DNA of 64,000 bases from Aquanectria penicillioides (lineage: Eukaryota > Ascomycota > Sordariomycetes > Hypocreales > Nectriaceae). Position numbers and translations under genes: made by a program. The stretch spans positions 3,472,001-3,536,000 of the forward strand of contig PYIU01000008.1 in NCBI GenBank assembly GCA_003415625.1, given 5' to 3'. This document shows, in pieces, positions 11,857 through 29,046 of the stretch. Under the pieces are notes generated by a model. The model did no database searches. It was not told where the DNA came from and worked only from the letters and a program-made list of their open reading frames with translations. Within the stretch, counting starts at the first letter, position 1; each line of letters opens with the position of its first letter.

Positions 11857-12648
11857 CAGGCATGAGGCGCAAAATTGTATATACTGTATAGCATAGAGTA
11901 CATTGAAGTTGGCGGTGCAATTAATAGCGAGCGTATCAATTGTTGAATCACCCAATTAGCCAAACTCGCACAGCTCACGCAGCCTTTGAGTGTTGCGAGA
12001 GAAACGCCCAATGATACGTCTCATGGAAGCATCTCGGCGATTCGCAGCCCACAGGTGCCTTCTCAAGGCATCACATCTCAAGCTCGCATCAAGTCCCATC
12101 AAGCGTCATTAAGCATGCACGATCACGCTTGCAAAGGATTGGACGCCAGCCACTTCTTACTCAGCCATGCGTAGCAGCATAATTTGGTCGCATGTTGCGC
12201 TCGCTCGCCGAAGTTGCGTTTGTCATCAACTCCAGCTCCACAAGCTGCCATGCGGGCAAGAGTGGATCCCCGCACCCTCAAAAAAAGGCCCAAAAGAGAC
12301 CCAAAAACAGGGGTCATGCAGAGACGGTCTGAAGTGGGTCCCCACGCGGTGGGAAGTGGACCATTTCCCAAAATGGACTTGGACTCGATCGGGACGGGCT
12401 CGAAAGACACGCCGACTCCTCGAGAAAACGATCCATCGCCTGGCTGCAAGATGCTGTATAATCACCGGAATGTTTATACATCTCTCTGTGCTGCGCTATG
12501 GGACTCGGAGATAAGAAATCTATATAATTGAGGACTGGACGCCATCACAGCTCAACATCAACAAGCAGCCTTCACTCTTCTACCTTCCCAGCTCTCTTCT
12601 CTTCAAAACCACCATCTAATCTAACCAACTATCACCACAACCGCAACC
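11857..12648. promoter_or_regulatory. Upstream region of the alcohol dehydrogenase gene
   Basis: No coding sequence seen. It holds a TATATAA element at 12521-12527, then a long C/T- and A-rich leader full of CAAC and CTTC, typical of strongly expressed fungal genes, leading to the ATG at 12649. The segment 12290-12380 is rich in short G/C runs. Confidence 0.5.
12521..12527 (+). promoter_or_regulatory. TATA element
   Basis: TATATAA, 122 bp before the ATG of the alcohol dehydrogenase gene. With initiation some 30 bp downstream it would give a leader of about 95 nt. Confidence 0.45.
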
Positions 12649-13769
12649 ATGGGCGCAGACTTCACCGTGTTCAAAGGCTCCAAGACTGGAGAAATTGTCG
12701 AGGGCAAGGGCCATCGTGACCCCCGCCCAACCGAAGTCATCGTCAAGATCTCCCACTGCGGTGTTTGCGGCACCGATGAGCACTATCGTCATGCCGAGCA
12801 AGGTCTTGGACACGAGGGTGTTGGTGTCATTACGGAGGTTGGCTCATCTGTGCACGAACTGTCCGAGTTCCGAGTCGGCGACCGAGTCGGCATGAGCTGG
12901 TTTCACAAGGTCTGCGGTCATTGCAAGCCGTGCTTGACAGGTATTTTCAAGAGCCATCATTTCAGAACAACGAAGCATGTGCTAATATTCCTATAGGCCG
13001 CCAGAACCTATGCCCCAACAGCACCTTCTTTGGTTCTGCCGACTGGGACCAGGGCTGTTTCGGCACCGCTGTTGCCTGGGACATCTCGACCCTTTTCAAG
13101 ATCCCAGACGAGATTGCTTCTGAGGATGCCGGCCCGTTGATGTGTGGAGGTGCTACCGTCTGGAGCCCCTTGTACGATAGTGGTATCAAGGCTGGAGATC
13201 GGGTTGGAATTATTGGCATTGGCGGACTCGGCCACTTGGCTATCCAATTTGCCTCCAAGATGGGATACGAAGCTGTCGTCTTCTCTAGCACCGAGTCCAA
13301 GAAGCAGCAAGCCATCGGCTTTGGCGCCACCGAAGTCCATGTCACCAAGGGAGTTGACAGCTTCGAAGGTATCGCCAAGTTGGACCTTCTCTTACTCACA
13401 ACCAACGCCGTCCCCGACCTGTCCCCGTAAGCAATGGCCCTTCCACTCAACAAACTGAATTCAAACAGCTAACATATTACTTCTAGTTTCTTGCCCCTAA
13501 TGGCACCTGGCGGAAAGCTGTACCCCCTGACCATTAGCACTGAGAACATGGGCCTCTCGCCACTGAGCCTGATCATGACCAGCCTCAGCGTCATTGGATC
13601 GGGTATCGCAACGACTGCAAGCATGCAAGCTATGCTGGCATTCGCGGCCAAGCACGGCGTCAAGCCTCAAATTGAAAAATTCCCCATGACACAAGCTGGC
13701 GTCACCGAGGCCATGCAGAAGCTGCGGGACGGTAAGATGAGATATCGTGGTGTATTGGTCGTTCAGTAA
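12649..13769 (+). CDS. Zinc-dependent alcohol dehydrogenase (MDR family)
   Basis: NAD(P)-dependent oxidation of alcohols or reduction of aldehydes; medium-chain dehydrogenase fold of the cinnamyl-alcohol-dehydrogenase type. Exons 12649-12940, 12997-13426 and 13487-13769 give 334 residues. Catalytic zinc ligands are Cys37 in CGVCGTD, His55-Glu56 in GHEGVG, and the Cys in PLMCGGATV. The four structural-zinc cysteines are Cys89, 92, 95 and 103, and the first intron splits this loop. The Rossmann motif GIGGLG binds the cofactor. Length and all key residues are normal. A cytosolic location is expected. The TATA element and pyrimidine-rich leader suggest good expression. Confidence 0.95.
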
Positions 13770-14004
13770 GCAGACCGAGTGATAGCACTGGCGGCTGCAG
13801 TGACTAGACAGATCACCATCGAGAAGAAACCAACAATTCAAACATGGCCCAGATCGATAGTTCTTTTATCAAATTCAAATTTCGCCCAAAAACACCGGAA
13901 CAGATCCTCCGCAGAAGTGAATTTTTATCTTAACCATCTCCTAAGAACTTCTTAGAAAGACCGTACCATAGAGATATGTGCACAACTCATATTTGTGATT
14001 GATG

Positions 14005-14672
14005 CTGATGATCTTAACCCATTCAATTTAGCCTTCCACAGCAATTTTCGATTCAGGATAAAAAGCTCTCCTCGTCACCCAAAGCAAAGGTTCGCAACAA
14101 TGTCCCTCTTGACACGAATCTTTCCAAGCAGAGTACCACCTGGAGACCACACATGGACCCCCATCTCCACACCCACTGTAGGCATTTCCTTTTGCGTCGT
14201 ATTTAATACCATCGGGGAACCTGTAAACAGGATCCGTAAACTAGATGCTGCCATCTTTTGGGTGAACAACCACATCATTCACAGAGTTGAAAGGCCTGCT
14301 GTAGAAACTGGTTAAGACTCGGCGACTTGAATATGTTGTCTTAGTCTTCATCACGTTGATGCCTAATGGGCATTGAGTCGACCTATGCGCAGAAAATAAG
14401 GCTTCGTCGTCCCCTTTACTGTCCCCCGTGCCACCATTTGCCGTGGGAATATCATCGTTGGGCAGGACGTCTTGTGTGACCGTATCGACGCTGTTGTTGT
14501 TTGTGAATGTGATCTTTGAAATGTGAACAATATTTCGGCTACCATCGGCGAAGACAAGCTCGCCATCCGAGTCATGGAAAGGACTGCTTGTAATCAACAG
14601 TTGGTTTGTGCTTTGCTTAAATATGCCTACCTCAAACGCAAATGGGTAATCTCGATCGAAGACGCCCCGCAC
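14005..14672 (-). pseudogene. Decayed SMP-30/gluconolactonase-type lactonase
   Basis: Reading leftwards, the segments FEVGIFKQSTNQLLITSS, RPFNSVNDVVVHPKDGSI, FTDPVYRFPDGIKYDAKGNA, GVHVWSPGGTLLGKI and RGELFILNRKLLWKAKL follow the order of a fungal SMP-30 lactonase. The frame is broken three times. A TAG at about 14240 replaces the Trp expected in SIWFTDP. A run of five G near 14147 shifts the frame by plus one, just before GVHVW. A TGA then interrupts NLCF-GRGEL near 14075. The first third of the enzyme is missing or unrecognisable upstream of 14672. The family hydrolyses sugar lactones; this copy is very probably inactive. Confidence 0.65.
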
Positions 14673-14947
14673 AAATCATACTTACCCTTTTTGGCCACAT
14701 CGCGAGGCTAAGAGAAGAGGTGCAGGGAAATGGCGTACTCAGCTAGATACCCATCAAGCCGCTATCTGATACATTCAGAACGGTATGGCGAATCAGTCTC
14801 TCGATGCTCTCGATGGGTAACACCTGATGAATTGCTCTTCTGAGGCACGCAGACAACGTTCATGTTTCGATTATATATGCCTATAGCTTAGAAAAATACT
14901 CATTCTATGCAACCTTGGATCATATCGCTTGGAAAGATATGCTTGAT

Positions 14948-15355
14948 TCAAGATGAATGGGTCATTCCCCTAAGTAGAGTCACCTTCTCGCCGTTGGTTG
15001 AAGCGTATATTGTCAAATTTTCGTAAACCTCCGTCATTTCAAACGTCATGTCTGTCCCCCGGGGCATGTAAATCATGCCCCCCTTTGTCGATGTCCATTT
15101 ATCAGCGTCAACCTCGCACTGGATGGAACCTTGCAGCACGGGATTGTACTCGTCGCAGAGCCACACCAAGGTCCCCTTGCCAGATGCCTTTGCTGCACCT
15201 GCGACAATCTTGCCATCTGCAGATTGGTATGAAATAGTTTTGGTGCCGTACTGGGCAAAAGACTGCCAGGGGAAAGAATCCCAAACGCCTGTAACTATTT
15301 TAGGCGACATAGCTGCGATAGGATATCTTGGCCAAGTGCCAAGCGAAAGGACCAT
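14948..15355 (-). CDS. Small cupin-like (EutQ-type) protein
   Basis: A single-exon open frame of 135 residues (120 if the second ATG at 15310, MSPKIVTG, is used; that start seems more natural). The pattern of alternating strands and turns, with LQGSIQCEV, GGMIYMPRGTDMTFEMTE and NLTIYAS, resembles the small single-domain cupins related to ethanolamine-utilisation protein EutQ. The GGMIYMPRGT segment matches the usual 'mandatory cupin' position, but a clear set of metal-binding histidines is missing, so a catalytic role is doubtful. Next to the decayed lactonase. Moderately sure of the fold, not of the function. Confidence 0.55.
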   Translation of the reverse strand: MVLSLGTWPRYPIAAMSPKIVTGVWDSFPWQSFAQYGTKTISYQSADGKIVAGAAKASGKGTLVWLCDEYNPVLQGSIQCEVDADKWTSTKGGMIYMPRGTDMTFEMTEVYENLTIYASTNGEKVTLLRGMTHSS

Positions 15356-15808
15356 CTTGCGTTGCGTTCTGACTCACTCAATCAACCGGTCAGAGTTGAA
15401 GAATATGGTAGTTGTTACTCAGAAAAGGGACCCAGGTCCCTTATGTACGTAGAATGTAGGTGCCGCAGAAGATATCAAGTTGAAGGCCGTTTATTGAGAG
15501 AAGGGGAGTGCAGATCTTCAATTACTGAATACAATACAGACCCGGATAGCCTTAAAATAGTGCCGTTTTCTTCATGCATAGTCACGTCACAAATCCGTTC
15601 GAGATATGCGGCTGCCATGCCCCGGCGCTGTTCATCCTGATTAGGAAATGTACTAGACATGCTTGGCGTTATAAGTCGGATCTTGTCGCACTAAATACTA
15701 CCCAGTCTGTCAAAACGAAAACAGTAAACGCAGGAACAACTCCAGTATACTTTGTGCTCCAAGTTCCTGGCTGCCATACTCTCTCATGTCGACAATTCTT
15801 GTTCTCCA
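15356..15808. other. Intergenic region
   Basis: Lies between the cupin-like gene (5' side) and the F-box gene (3' side), both on the minus strand. No gene seen; the short frames have no family character. Confidence 0.4.
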
Positions 15809-17149
15809 TCACACGGTGGCCAACAAAGTGTCCCAACACGCGTGCTCGTCATAAATTAAATAACTATGATCTTCATCGTCGGGCGAGTCCCGCCACCTGT
15901 GGAAGCTGGTGCGTCCTACGTCTTCCGTAAAAAGACACCAACTGCCAAGCCGGGCTTCGCACCTAACACCGCGGCTTTCCAGAAGTAGCATCAGTCGACC
16001 TCCAGGAACCGTGTCAGATGGCCTACCATCCGATTCGTCGACCATTATACCATACAAATAAACATTTTTCAACACAGGAAACGCTTTTTCTTCAAAAAGT
16101 ACACGTTGTAGCATATCCATCAACAACGTAGCCCCGCGTCCATCATCGGTTCTCAGATAGCCTGATGAAGCATACGACTCTAGTTCAATGCTTGCTGCAC
16201 CAGACCTTTGTTCTATGACCAGAGTCTCGAGGGTCTCACTCGAAGCCTCGAGTATCTGGCGCCAGTCTGCAAGACTTTGCAAATCAACATGCGATGACCA
16301 GGAATAGATGGGCCTTTCATAACCGAGCTCATATAATTTGCAAGGTCGGCAGAGGTATAAATGCCTTATTTTGGGCAATTTCAGCTTCGACATCCCTTTG
16401 CCAATAATACTTTGATCCTCGTCGGGTAAGAAGCCAGTGAGTGGACGGGGAATCACCCAGCCTCCCGCCAGGCTGCCATACTCGACATCCTCTGCACCTG
16501 GGCCATTCAAGTTGTCTTCGGGTAGCGGAGGGAATTGTGTATAGCCATCACGAGTGTTGGAGATGGGCCGGTCCAGCATCCCAAGTTCCAGTCGTTCCAA
16601 AGTCTCACCACATCGCAATACCACCCACTTAGCAACGGCACGCGGGATATAACCAAACAGGTGTGCGAACCGCAGGTTAGGATTAGGTGGAGCAGATATC
16701 TCAGCAACGGTCTCTTCACATTCTGCAGAATCGCAGTATTCGGCCATAAGTTCCAACACCTCCAAGTTTGCGAAGTATGGCAGAAGCTGCCAGGCATAAG
16801 TGCTGCTAGGTGCATCCAAGACAGAACAAAGACTCTTGACTTGCGCCATAAGCTCCTTCTGCCTCTTCAAACCCTTTTCATTTTCGGCCCCCAGCATAGA
16901 AAATAGTTTCAAAGTATTTCCCGTCGAGTACAGACGCCGTATTGAAGGAGCTACAAATGGCGGTGGGGCTAGAGTCAAATTTGGCCCGTTGGAGTATGGG
17001 CCTTCATCGAGATCCAAATTAGCCCAAAGGAGCGGGGTTACCAGCTCATTCATTCGCTCGCAGGTATGGCTTATTCTAGCGAGATCAGATATTGAGAGAT
17101 AGGCCATGATGCTGTAGAAAATTTCACATGGGATAGTGACCAAAGACAT
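15809..17149 (-). CDS. F-box protein
   Basis: Single exon, 446 residues. The N terminus is an F-box: IPCEIFYSIMAYLSISDLAR followed by a Cys/Met/Leu pattern ending at PLLWANLDL (about residues 6-45). The rest has weak leucine-rich spacing (LLPYFANLEVLELM, LERLELG, KIRHLYLCR) as in fungal F-box proteins with degenerate LRRs. It would be the substrate adaptor of an SCF (Skp1-cullin-F-box) ubiquitin ligase; the target is unknown. Intact frame, standard start, no sign of transfer. Confidence 0.85.
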   Translation of the reverse strand: MSLVTIPCEIFYSIMAYLSISDLARISHTCERMNELVTPLLWANLDLDEGPYSNGPNLTLAPPPFVAPSIRRLYSTGNTLKLFSMLGAENEKGLKRQKELMAQVKSLCSVLDAPSSTYAWQLLPYFANLEVLELMAEYCDSAECEETVAEISAPPNPNLRFAHLFGYIPRAVAKWVVLRCGETLERLELGMLDRPISNTRDGYTQFPPLPEDNLNGPGAEDVEYGSLAGGWVIPRPLTGFLPDEDQSIIGKGMSKLKLPKIRHLYLCRPCKLYELGYERPIYSWSSHVDLQSLADWRQILEASSETLETLVIEQRSGAASIELESYASSGYLRTDDGRGATLLMDMLQRVLFEEKAFPVLKNVYLYGIMVDESDGRPSDTVPGGRLMLLLESRGVRCEARLGSWCLFTEDVGRTSFHRWRDSPDDEDHSYLIYDEHACWDTLLATV

Positions 17150-17824
17150 TGTGGCGAAGAGGGCTCATACGATGTAGCAAAGGGTAAGTGAGAAGAGACG
17201 ATTAGATTCGATGCCTACGAAGTGGAGGAATCTCGGTTGGTCTCTAGCGGGGCAGGCTCCCGATTATTGATTGGAGATTCGTTCATCCTTGCTTAAATGT
17301 GACGTGCCGTGTAAGCAGCTGGCAATACACACATCCAATCGCCAAGCATGTTCCAATCCGCTGAGAGTAGTGGGGCTGAATTGTCAGTCTGATCTCCAAT
17401 CGAGTGAGTGGGTGGGTGATACAACTTGGTTCAGCTCAAAGTCTACTTGCTCTTTGCATTGGTCAAACGATCCTATTACCAGGCTCATCGTGGGCTCAGA
17501 TACGAGTAGATCAAGCTGGGTCCAAAGACTAGTGAATATATTCAGTTGTAGGAAAGCTGCAATTCAGAAGTTGTGATTTGAATGTCCTTTATTTTTTGGT
17601 AGATTCTTACTCGTTCCACAGGTCAGATCATAACCCTAGACTCGACAGTGGCTACTTTTAACACCCATATCCAACATGAATTATTAGCACCAGCGTGCCG
17701 AAGAAAGCTGGGGTGCGAACAATCCGTTTTAGGAGCCTAAGAGTCCCACGTGGGTGCCAACTTCTATTCTTACTGAAAGACGTCACAGCAAACCTAAGCC
17801 GTCACAACTCCCTCGATCCAATAT
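17150..17824. other. Intergenic region
   Basis: Upstream of the F-box gene and downstream of the P450 gene (both minus strand). No gene seen. Confidence 0.45.
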
Positions 17825-19692
17825 TTATATACACCGTTCCAGGCCTGCCGATTCATCGTCTGTTAGGCCGGAAACTCTAGAGTGCATTGCTTGTCGCTTG
17901 GTGAAAACAAGTGGGCACTCATCCTAAAGATGAAATTAGCATGCACTGAAAATGAAATGCAATTGACGAACAGCAATACAAGGAATGAGAGACATACCAT
18001 GGGGAACAGGGTAGCAAAGACTCGAATCTCCTCGGAGCGGCTTGTTGCGTGGTGCGCCCAATTGACCTCCAAAGCCGCCTTGCCAATCATGGCAGCCATA
18101 GTCAGGGGCACGTATTTTCGTGCAAGACAGTCATGGGCACCGGTGCCGAAAACAAGCCAGTTCTTTGTCTTGGACTCGGCATCGCCAGAGATCCATCGCT
18201 CGGGGTCGAAAATATCGGGGTTCGGGAACGCCTTGGGGTCGTGAAGGGCAGGGTAGCAAGAGGGAACGATCATGGCGCCCTTGGGAACGGTATATTCGGG
18301 AGTGACGGGGAAAGGCTTGGTGGCGAGATAGGGCACAAAGATGACTGGTGGGCGGTATCGGAGGAGCTCCTTGATGACGGCGTTGGTGTAGGTGAGAGAG
18401 TCGAACATTTCCAGCTCGAACGGTCGGTTCTTGTCGCCATTGCGCACAGCAAGGTTCTCCTCCCGGAGTTTGTCGAGGACGTCAGGTCGCTGGGCCAGAA
18501 TCTGGAAGAGCCAGGTAGTGGCACTGCTGGAAGCATCCTGAGAGGCAAACAGGAAGGTAAACATTGTCTGGCCAATCTCCATGTCAGTGAATTCACGGAT
18601 GAGGTTCACCGGCTTCTCCACGCCCTCCTCGCCAGCAGCGATTCTATCCCGGTAGTCCTTTGACTCCATCATGTGCAGAACCCACTGGTCGACGATGCAT
18701 GTGGGCTGAGCACCGGAAGCCATGTTGGCTTTGCAAGCAGCAGCGCACTTGGCAAATTCGTTGAGGACGGCGTCGGCAATGCGCTTTCCCTTCCAGGGCT
18801 TGGTGAAGGGTATATGGATGGAAAATGGGATGTTAACGAGCTCGAGGGCGGCAGTGACGAGATAGAAATCGTCAGCAATCTTCTTGACGGAATCTTGAGA
18901 GATGTAGTCTCCGAAAAAGGTACGGCACGACAGGGCGCAGTTAATCTCTCTGAACCAACCCATGAACTCGGTCGGCTTCATGCCGTTGGCCTTGCTGGCA
19001 TCGACAAACTTTCCAAAGTACTCGCCGTAGACCTTCTCCTGGACTGGCAGGTAGGTGGCGAGGGCCTTGTTTGTGAAGAGACCGGTCAACCCCCTCCGGA
19101 ACTCGGCATGGGCTTTTCCGTTGAGAAACACCCACGCGTCTGGGCGCATGATTTCGGTGGCGATGGGGACCAGGCATGGTTTAGTGTAGGTTGGCGACCT
19201 GAAGACTTTGCGGGCAATGTCACGGTCAGAGGCGAGAACGACGAACCTGGGAGACGATTTCATCAGTATTGGCAGTGATAAGGTGATGTGAGATAGAGAA
19301 TGAACTCACTTGTGGAACACAGAGACGCAGCTCAGAGGACCGCTAGCCCATTGAGCGAGATACTCGTCAAACTTTGGGTAGAGGGCCTGGATGAACGGTC
19401 CCATGAAGGGAATCTTGAAGGTAGGACCAGCAATTGGACCCTTGCGGATGAGGTAGGCAACTGGGTCGTGTCAGTCATTCAACTGTCCAATTGACAATGT
19501 ATTCCTCGTCGACATACGTTGATCGTAGGCGGCACAAACAAGCAATGCTGAGATAAACATCTGCCAGCCACTTAGACCAGAAAGATGGCTCGACAGCATG
19601 CCATGAACTTGGCCCACGGCGCCATCGTAGGCCAGGTAGGTTCCATTCTGGACGGACACGGACGGGATGCTGCCTTCAACAACCGTCGCCAT
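17825..19692 (-). CDS. CYP61/ERG5-like cytochrome P450 (sterol C-22 desaturase paralogue)
   Basis: Four exons, 19692-19518, 19460-19310, 19246-17998 and 17923-17825, sum to 1674 nt (557 residues). The last exon was placed by the terminal pattern FPM-DECPLVFT, as expected for ERG5. Family features are an N-terminal hydrophobic anchor (MFISALLVCAAYDQ), the KGPIAGPTFKIPFMGPF hinge, the I-helix FASQDASSSATTW, KELLRYRPP (ExxR), FDPERW, and the heme loop FGTGAHDCLARKY. The heme Cys is present, but the following Gly of the usual FxxGxxxCxG is Ala, and the loop differs from the CLGQ I expect for ERG5. ERG5 makes the C-22 double bond of ergosterol in the ER membrane. The divergence suggests an extra copy rather than the housekeeping gene, but I cannot check the rest of the genome. 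Confidence 0.85.
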
Positions 19693-20303
19693 GATGCAAA
19701 TTGGTGCTTATCTCAGGGCGTACAATGGCCTTTTCTGGCCCCCCTCTGAGCAAAGATCCGGCCACCAAAGATATTTTATACAAATTAGGACGAATGCAGG
19801 GGCTGGCTTCCATCTGACTTGGCGTTCCGGGCAATCTCGTAGATTGCGGGCCGCCGAGAAGCACCCATCTCCTGATGCTAAACGACGAGACATGAAGACG
19901 CTGCCCCGGCGTTATCCCCGGGCCAGGGCGGTCGGTGATGGACCAATCGCCGCACATCTTTTGTCGTGCTCTCATAGTTCTCCAGACGGCGCGTGGCAGT
20001 TGGATGGAGATATCGCGGCCGAGTTTGTACTAGACTCCGATGGACGACCAGGGGCTGTGAATCTTTCAGGGCTCAGTCTAAGCTGCTTTTTCTCGCACCC
20101 CACAAATCACGCATCCTGGGTCTTGCGGAGACTAATCCTCTTTAGGTCTAGACTCCGAATCACGAGCCATCAAGCAATTGCGTTGGCGAGACTCAAGTCG
20201 CCTGGTGGCTCGGCGTGTCCCGGCAGACGGAATCCGTCACTCGTCGTGGTTATAACACTGGGGCGTATTGCGAGACGCTCGCTCCGTCTCACTCGTTATA
20301 CTC
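19693..20303. other. Intergenic region
   Basis: Contains the promoter of the P450 gene on its left side and the 3' end of the zinc-cluster gene on its right. The GC-rich open frame 19667-20317 on the plus strand has no family character. No gene seen. Confidence 0.4.
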
Positions 20304-21932
20304 TTAAATTGCGGTGATCGTTTTCGTTTTCGTACCCTGCCACGCTTGCTCCCACCGTTGGCTAAACGCCGCGTCCTGCTCTGGACGCATCCGCACCCAG
20401 AGGATCGTCTTGAGATGCACAATGACGTCGTCCCATGTTCGCAAGCCAGCAGCCACAGTTGCATTCTGGGCTTGGTCCATGAACCACTCGTAGTCTGACG
20501 TGTCGATAGCAGCCGCCATGCCAACTGAGACGATCCATATTGCGAGAGAGCTGTGACGGTCGTCTGTCTGGGCCAAGGCCGTGTAGTAAACCTTGAGCTG
20601 CTGGATGATGACGACCATCAGGCCGAGATGGGAATAATACGTCGTGCCGTGGATAATCAGCATGAATAGCGCCATTGAGTATCGAAGACATTCGGAAACA
20701 GCCGTCCGCCTCGCATTCTCACACGAGAGCGGAGGAAATAGCAGCAACTTGTGCACGACGAAGCACGTCAGATCATGGAGATCGGTGCTTGTCAGCTGTG
20801 AAAGCTGTGGCTGGTGGAATATGTGGCGGAGACGGGTCAAAATGTTTCCTATTTCAGGATCAACATCAAGCTCCTGAAGAATATCGTCCCGGAAACCCGA
20901 GTCTGTCGAAGCCAGCTGCCATTGCAGTGTTGGGCCAATCCCGCTCCCAAATCCATAGTCGTCTTGAGTTTGAAACTGGGGGGTATATGTGACTATCATG
21001 GATACCCTGCAGTAGTTGATTAGCGCGTCTCTCTGCAACCCTTGTTGCACAAAAAAAGCTCACCAGGAAACCATTCTGGCTGTAAGCGGGCTTGTGCGCT
21101 TCAGTTCGTTGATTCCGCCCCTGACGCTGACCATTCGTTTTACGCCGTCAATGTGCATTCTGCTTGTTTCGATATTTCCCTTGCCATGCTATTGGTCTCA
21201 TCGTCAGTAGTGAACTTGGCGAGGCAAGCAGGGAAGGGCTCTCACTTCAATCGCGGCTAGGGTAACGACAGAATTCAGAGTCTCGTCTTGAAATGCCCTT
21301 GATGAATCCTCAATCTTTCGCCTCACGAGGGACACCGAATCCATCATGAGCAGCTCTGAAATCGGAAATCCGTTTTGGGCCCGTCTCTCCTTGTCCAGAG
21401 ACGCCGTCTGCAATGACACGTGGAACAATGCCGGATCGGCAAGCGAACGCGGCCACCATGACACGACAAATGGGTTCGATGCCATACTCAGATCCAGAGG
21501 GTAGTACTGAAAAGCAATGTTGGACAGAACTAGGCAAGTCAGTCTTCACTTCCCCGAGACTTTATTGGCAGTGGAGCAAGAGCAATTACAGTGGTGAATC
21601 AGATGCTGGACATGGGCCCGGGGAAGCCTCGTTGGCGGATACGAGTCAAACGGATCGAAGGAAGCATTTGCGGACTTTAATAGTGCCACCGAGCTGTCTG
21701 GAAACTCGGGCGAGCCATTCCCACCCCTCACGGCCACCGAGGACGCCTCATCGTCGCTCCCAGCCGTGGAAGAGCCCTTTTCCGACGTCGCCGGCAACGA
21801 TGTCAGGGGCTCGTTGGCATACACACAGCTCGTCTTGCGCTTCACGCAGCGCGAGCACCTGGGCGTCTGGAGATCGCAACCATGCTTCGCCTTTGCGCAG
21901 GCGTCGCAGGACCTACGGAGAGTGGCGCGCAT
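20304..21932 (-). CDS. Zn2Cys6 transcription factor
   Basis: Four exons, 21932-21590, 21529-21246, 21188-21064 and 21006-20304, sum to 1455 nt (484 residues). The N-terminal cluster is CDACAKAKHGCDLQTPRCSR with the last two Cys in CVKRKTSC (residues about 9-36). A Ser/Thr-rich linker follows, then a regulatory region with the usual fungal pattern: HLIHHFLSNIAFQYYPLD, HIDGVKRMVSVRGGINELKR, and a C-terminal TWDDVIVHLKTILWV. The acceptor at CTAG before 21529 was chosen because it alone keeps the frame into YYPLDLSMASNPF. All exons are open, so the gene appears functional. It lies just upstream of the ERG5-like P450 in the same orientation and is the obvious candidate regulator of it. Confidence 0.88.
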
Positions 21933-23378
21933 GTTGCGGATTGGGCTTTGAATTTGAGGAACCCCGGCTTCATATAAACGCGTATCGACGGCTGGCGAGA
22001 GGAACAATTGCAACGGGGTTTTGGTTGCTTAAAATGCCACATATAAATGTGGTGCCACCAGCCAAGACCAAGGCCTAGTTATAACCGGGCCATGGATCCG
22101 GCCCGCTTTTATTGCTCTCCAGCCGCAATGACTAAGCATCACACCGAGGGAGTAATTTGAATCTGTTTACAGCGGCCGATGTGTGAGTGGTGGAGAGACG
22201 AGGCGGATTTATGGAGTGTCGGACAGGGGTATAGCTGTAGGTAAGACAACGAGTAAGCATGAATTGGACTTTTGATGCTTGGAGACTATAGATAACGAGA
22301 TATTATGCTGATTGGGTACATATTGGATTAATTTGAGGCATTAGAATTGAAGTAGTTGTCTCGTGACGCGAAACAGGAACTGACAATATGTCATTCCGAA
22401 GTTGACAACAGGACAATAAGAACAGAGACAACTACATAATCTAACCGGCAAACAAACCACATCAATGTGAAAAAAAAGAATTAAAAAGGTGTAAGAGTTT
22501 TAAAGCCTAAACCAAATAAAGAACGGAACTAGCCGAGTAACGACAATCTCAAAATTGCGAAAGGACTATAGGGTAGGGGCTTGCCTAGACGACAACTCGG
22601 ACATTCTCCATTCACTTTAGACAATGCACTTAACTACATGATGTATCAGAGATGGTTAGTACAAGGTAATAGTATAACTGTCGTGGATAGCTGTGATTGG
22701 CAGGGGCGAGTCGTAACGCTCATCTCAGCTGAAAGCCCTTGGCGGAGACAAATACTGCAGTTAGACATACACCGATATAATGTAGTGGGGCTGTTATTGA
22801 ACGTTCCATTTTGATGAAATTGGCATCAGGGCATTAAGCATGTTGTTAAGCTATCCCTCGATTTTACTTCTCGTCCTATTACTTTATATATCTCCGCAAC
22901 TTCCTCTGTCGGCTCATATTACGCCTGAGCACTTGCGTAGGGCCTGATTCCAGTCTCGGGGTTCCTCACCCGACCTCACTGACAAGTGAGGGTATAGCTG
23001 CAAATAAACCCAAAGTAGTTCATTTAATGCTCTAATTGTCGTGTAATTGATTTATCCAACTCCGAGAATATTAGACCACTCGCACTTGACACTTACTCAA
23101 CTACACAAACACTCAATCGGACAATATTCAAGTTAAAGAATAAAACCAGACTTCTATTTTAGACAATCTGGCAAGTCATCAAAATACGCTGTCGTAAGCT
23201 AATTACTCAATGCTCCCAGGATGCCAGTGCTCACCAAGCACATGCAAGATTTACATTAAAACAAAACTCAAGCTCGGCAAAAAAGTGACCCCTGGAGCTG
23301 ACGTGCTAAACTGAAACAAATGATCCCAATGCAATGAATATGAAGAGTCCCTCCACCGACGAAGACCGCGCCGGGCCT
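21933..23378. other. AT-rich intergenic region
   Basis: Promoter of the zinc-cluster gene at the left, 3' end of the DAO-GcvT gene at the right. AT content rises between 22200 and 23200. Open frames here (for example 22581-22814) look like noise. No repeat structure found by eye. Confidence 0.4.

Positions 23379-29046
<5,668 letters not shown>

Noticed and set aside
18049..19278. Long open frames antisense to the P450 gene
   Set aside because: Mirror frames of the P450 exons; they share its boundaries and have no independent family signal.
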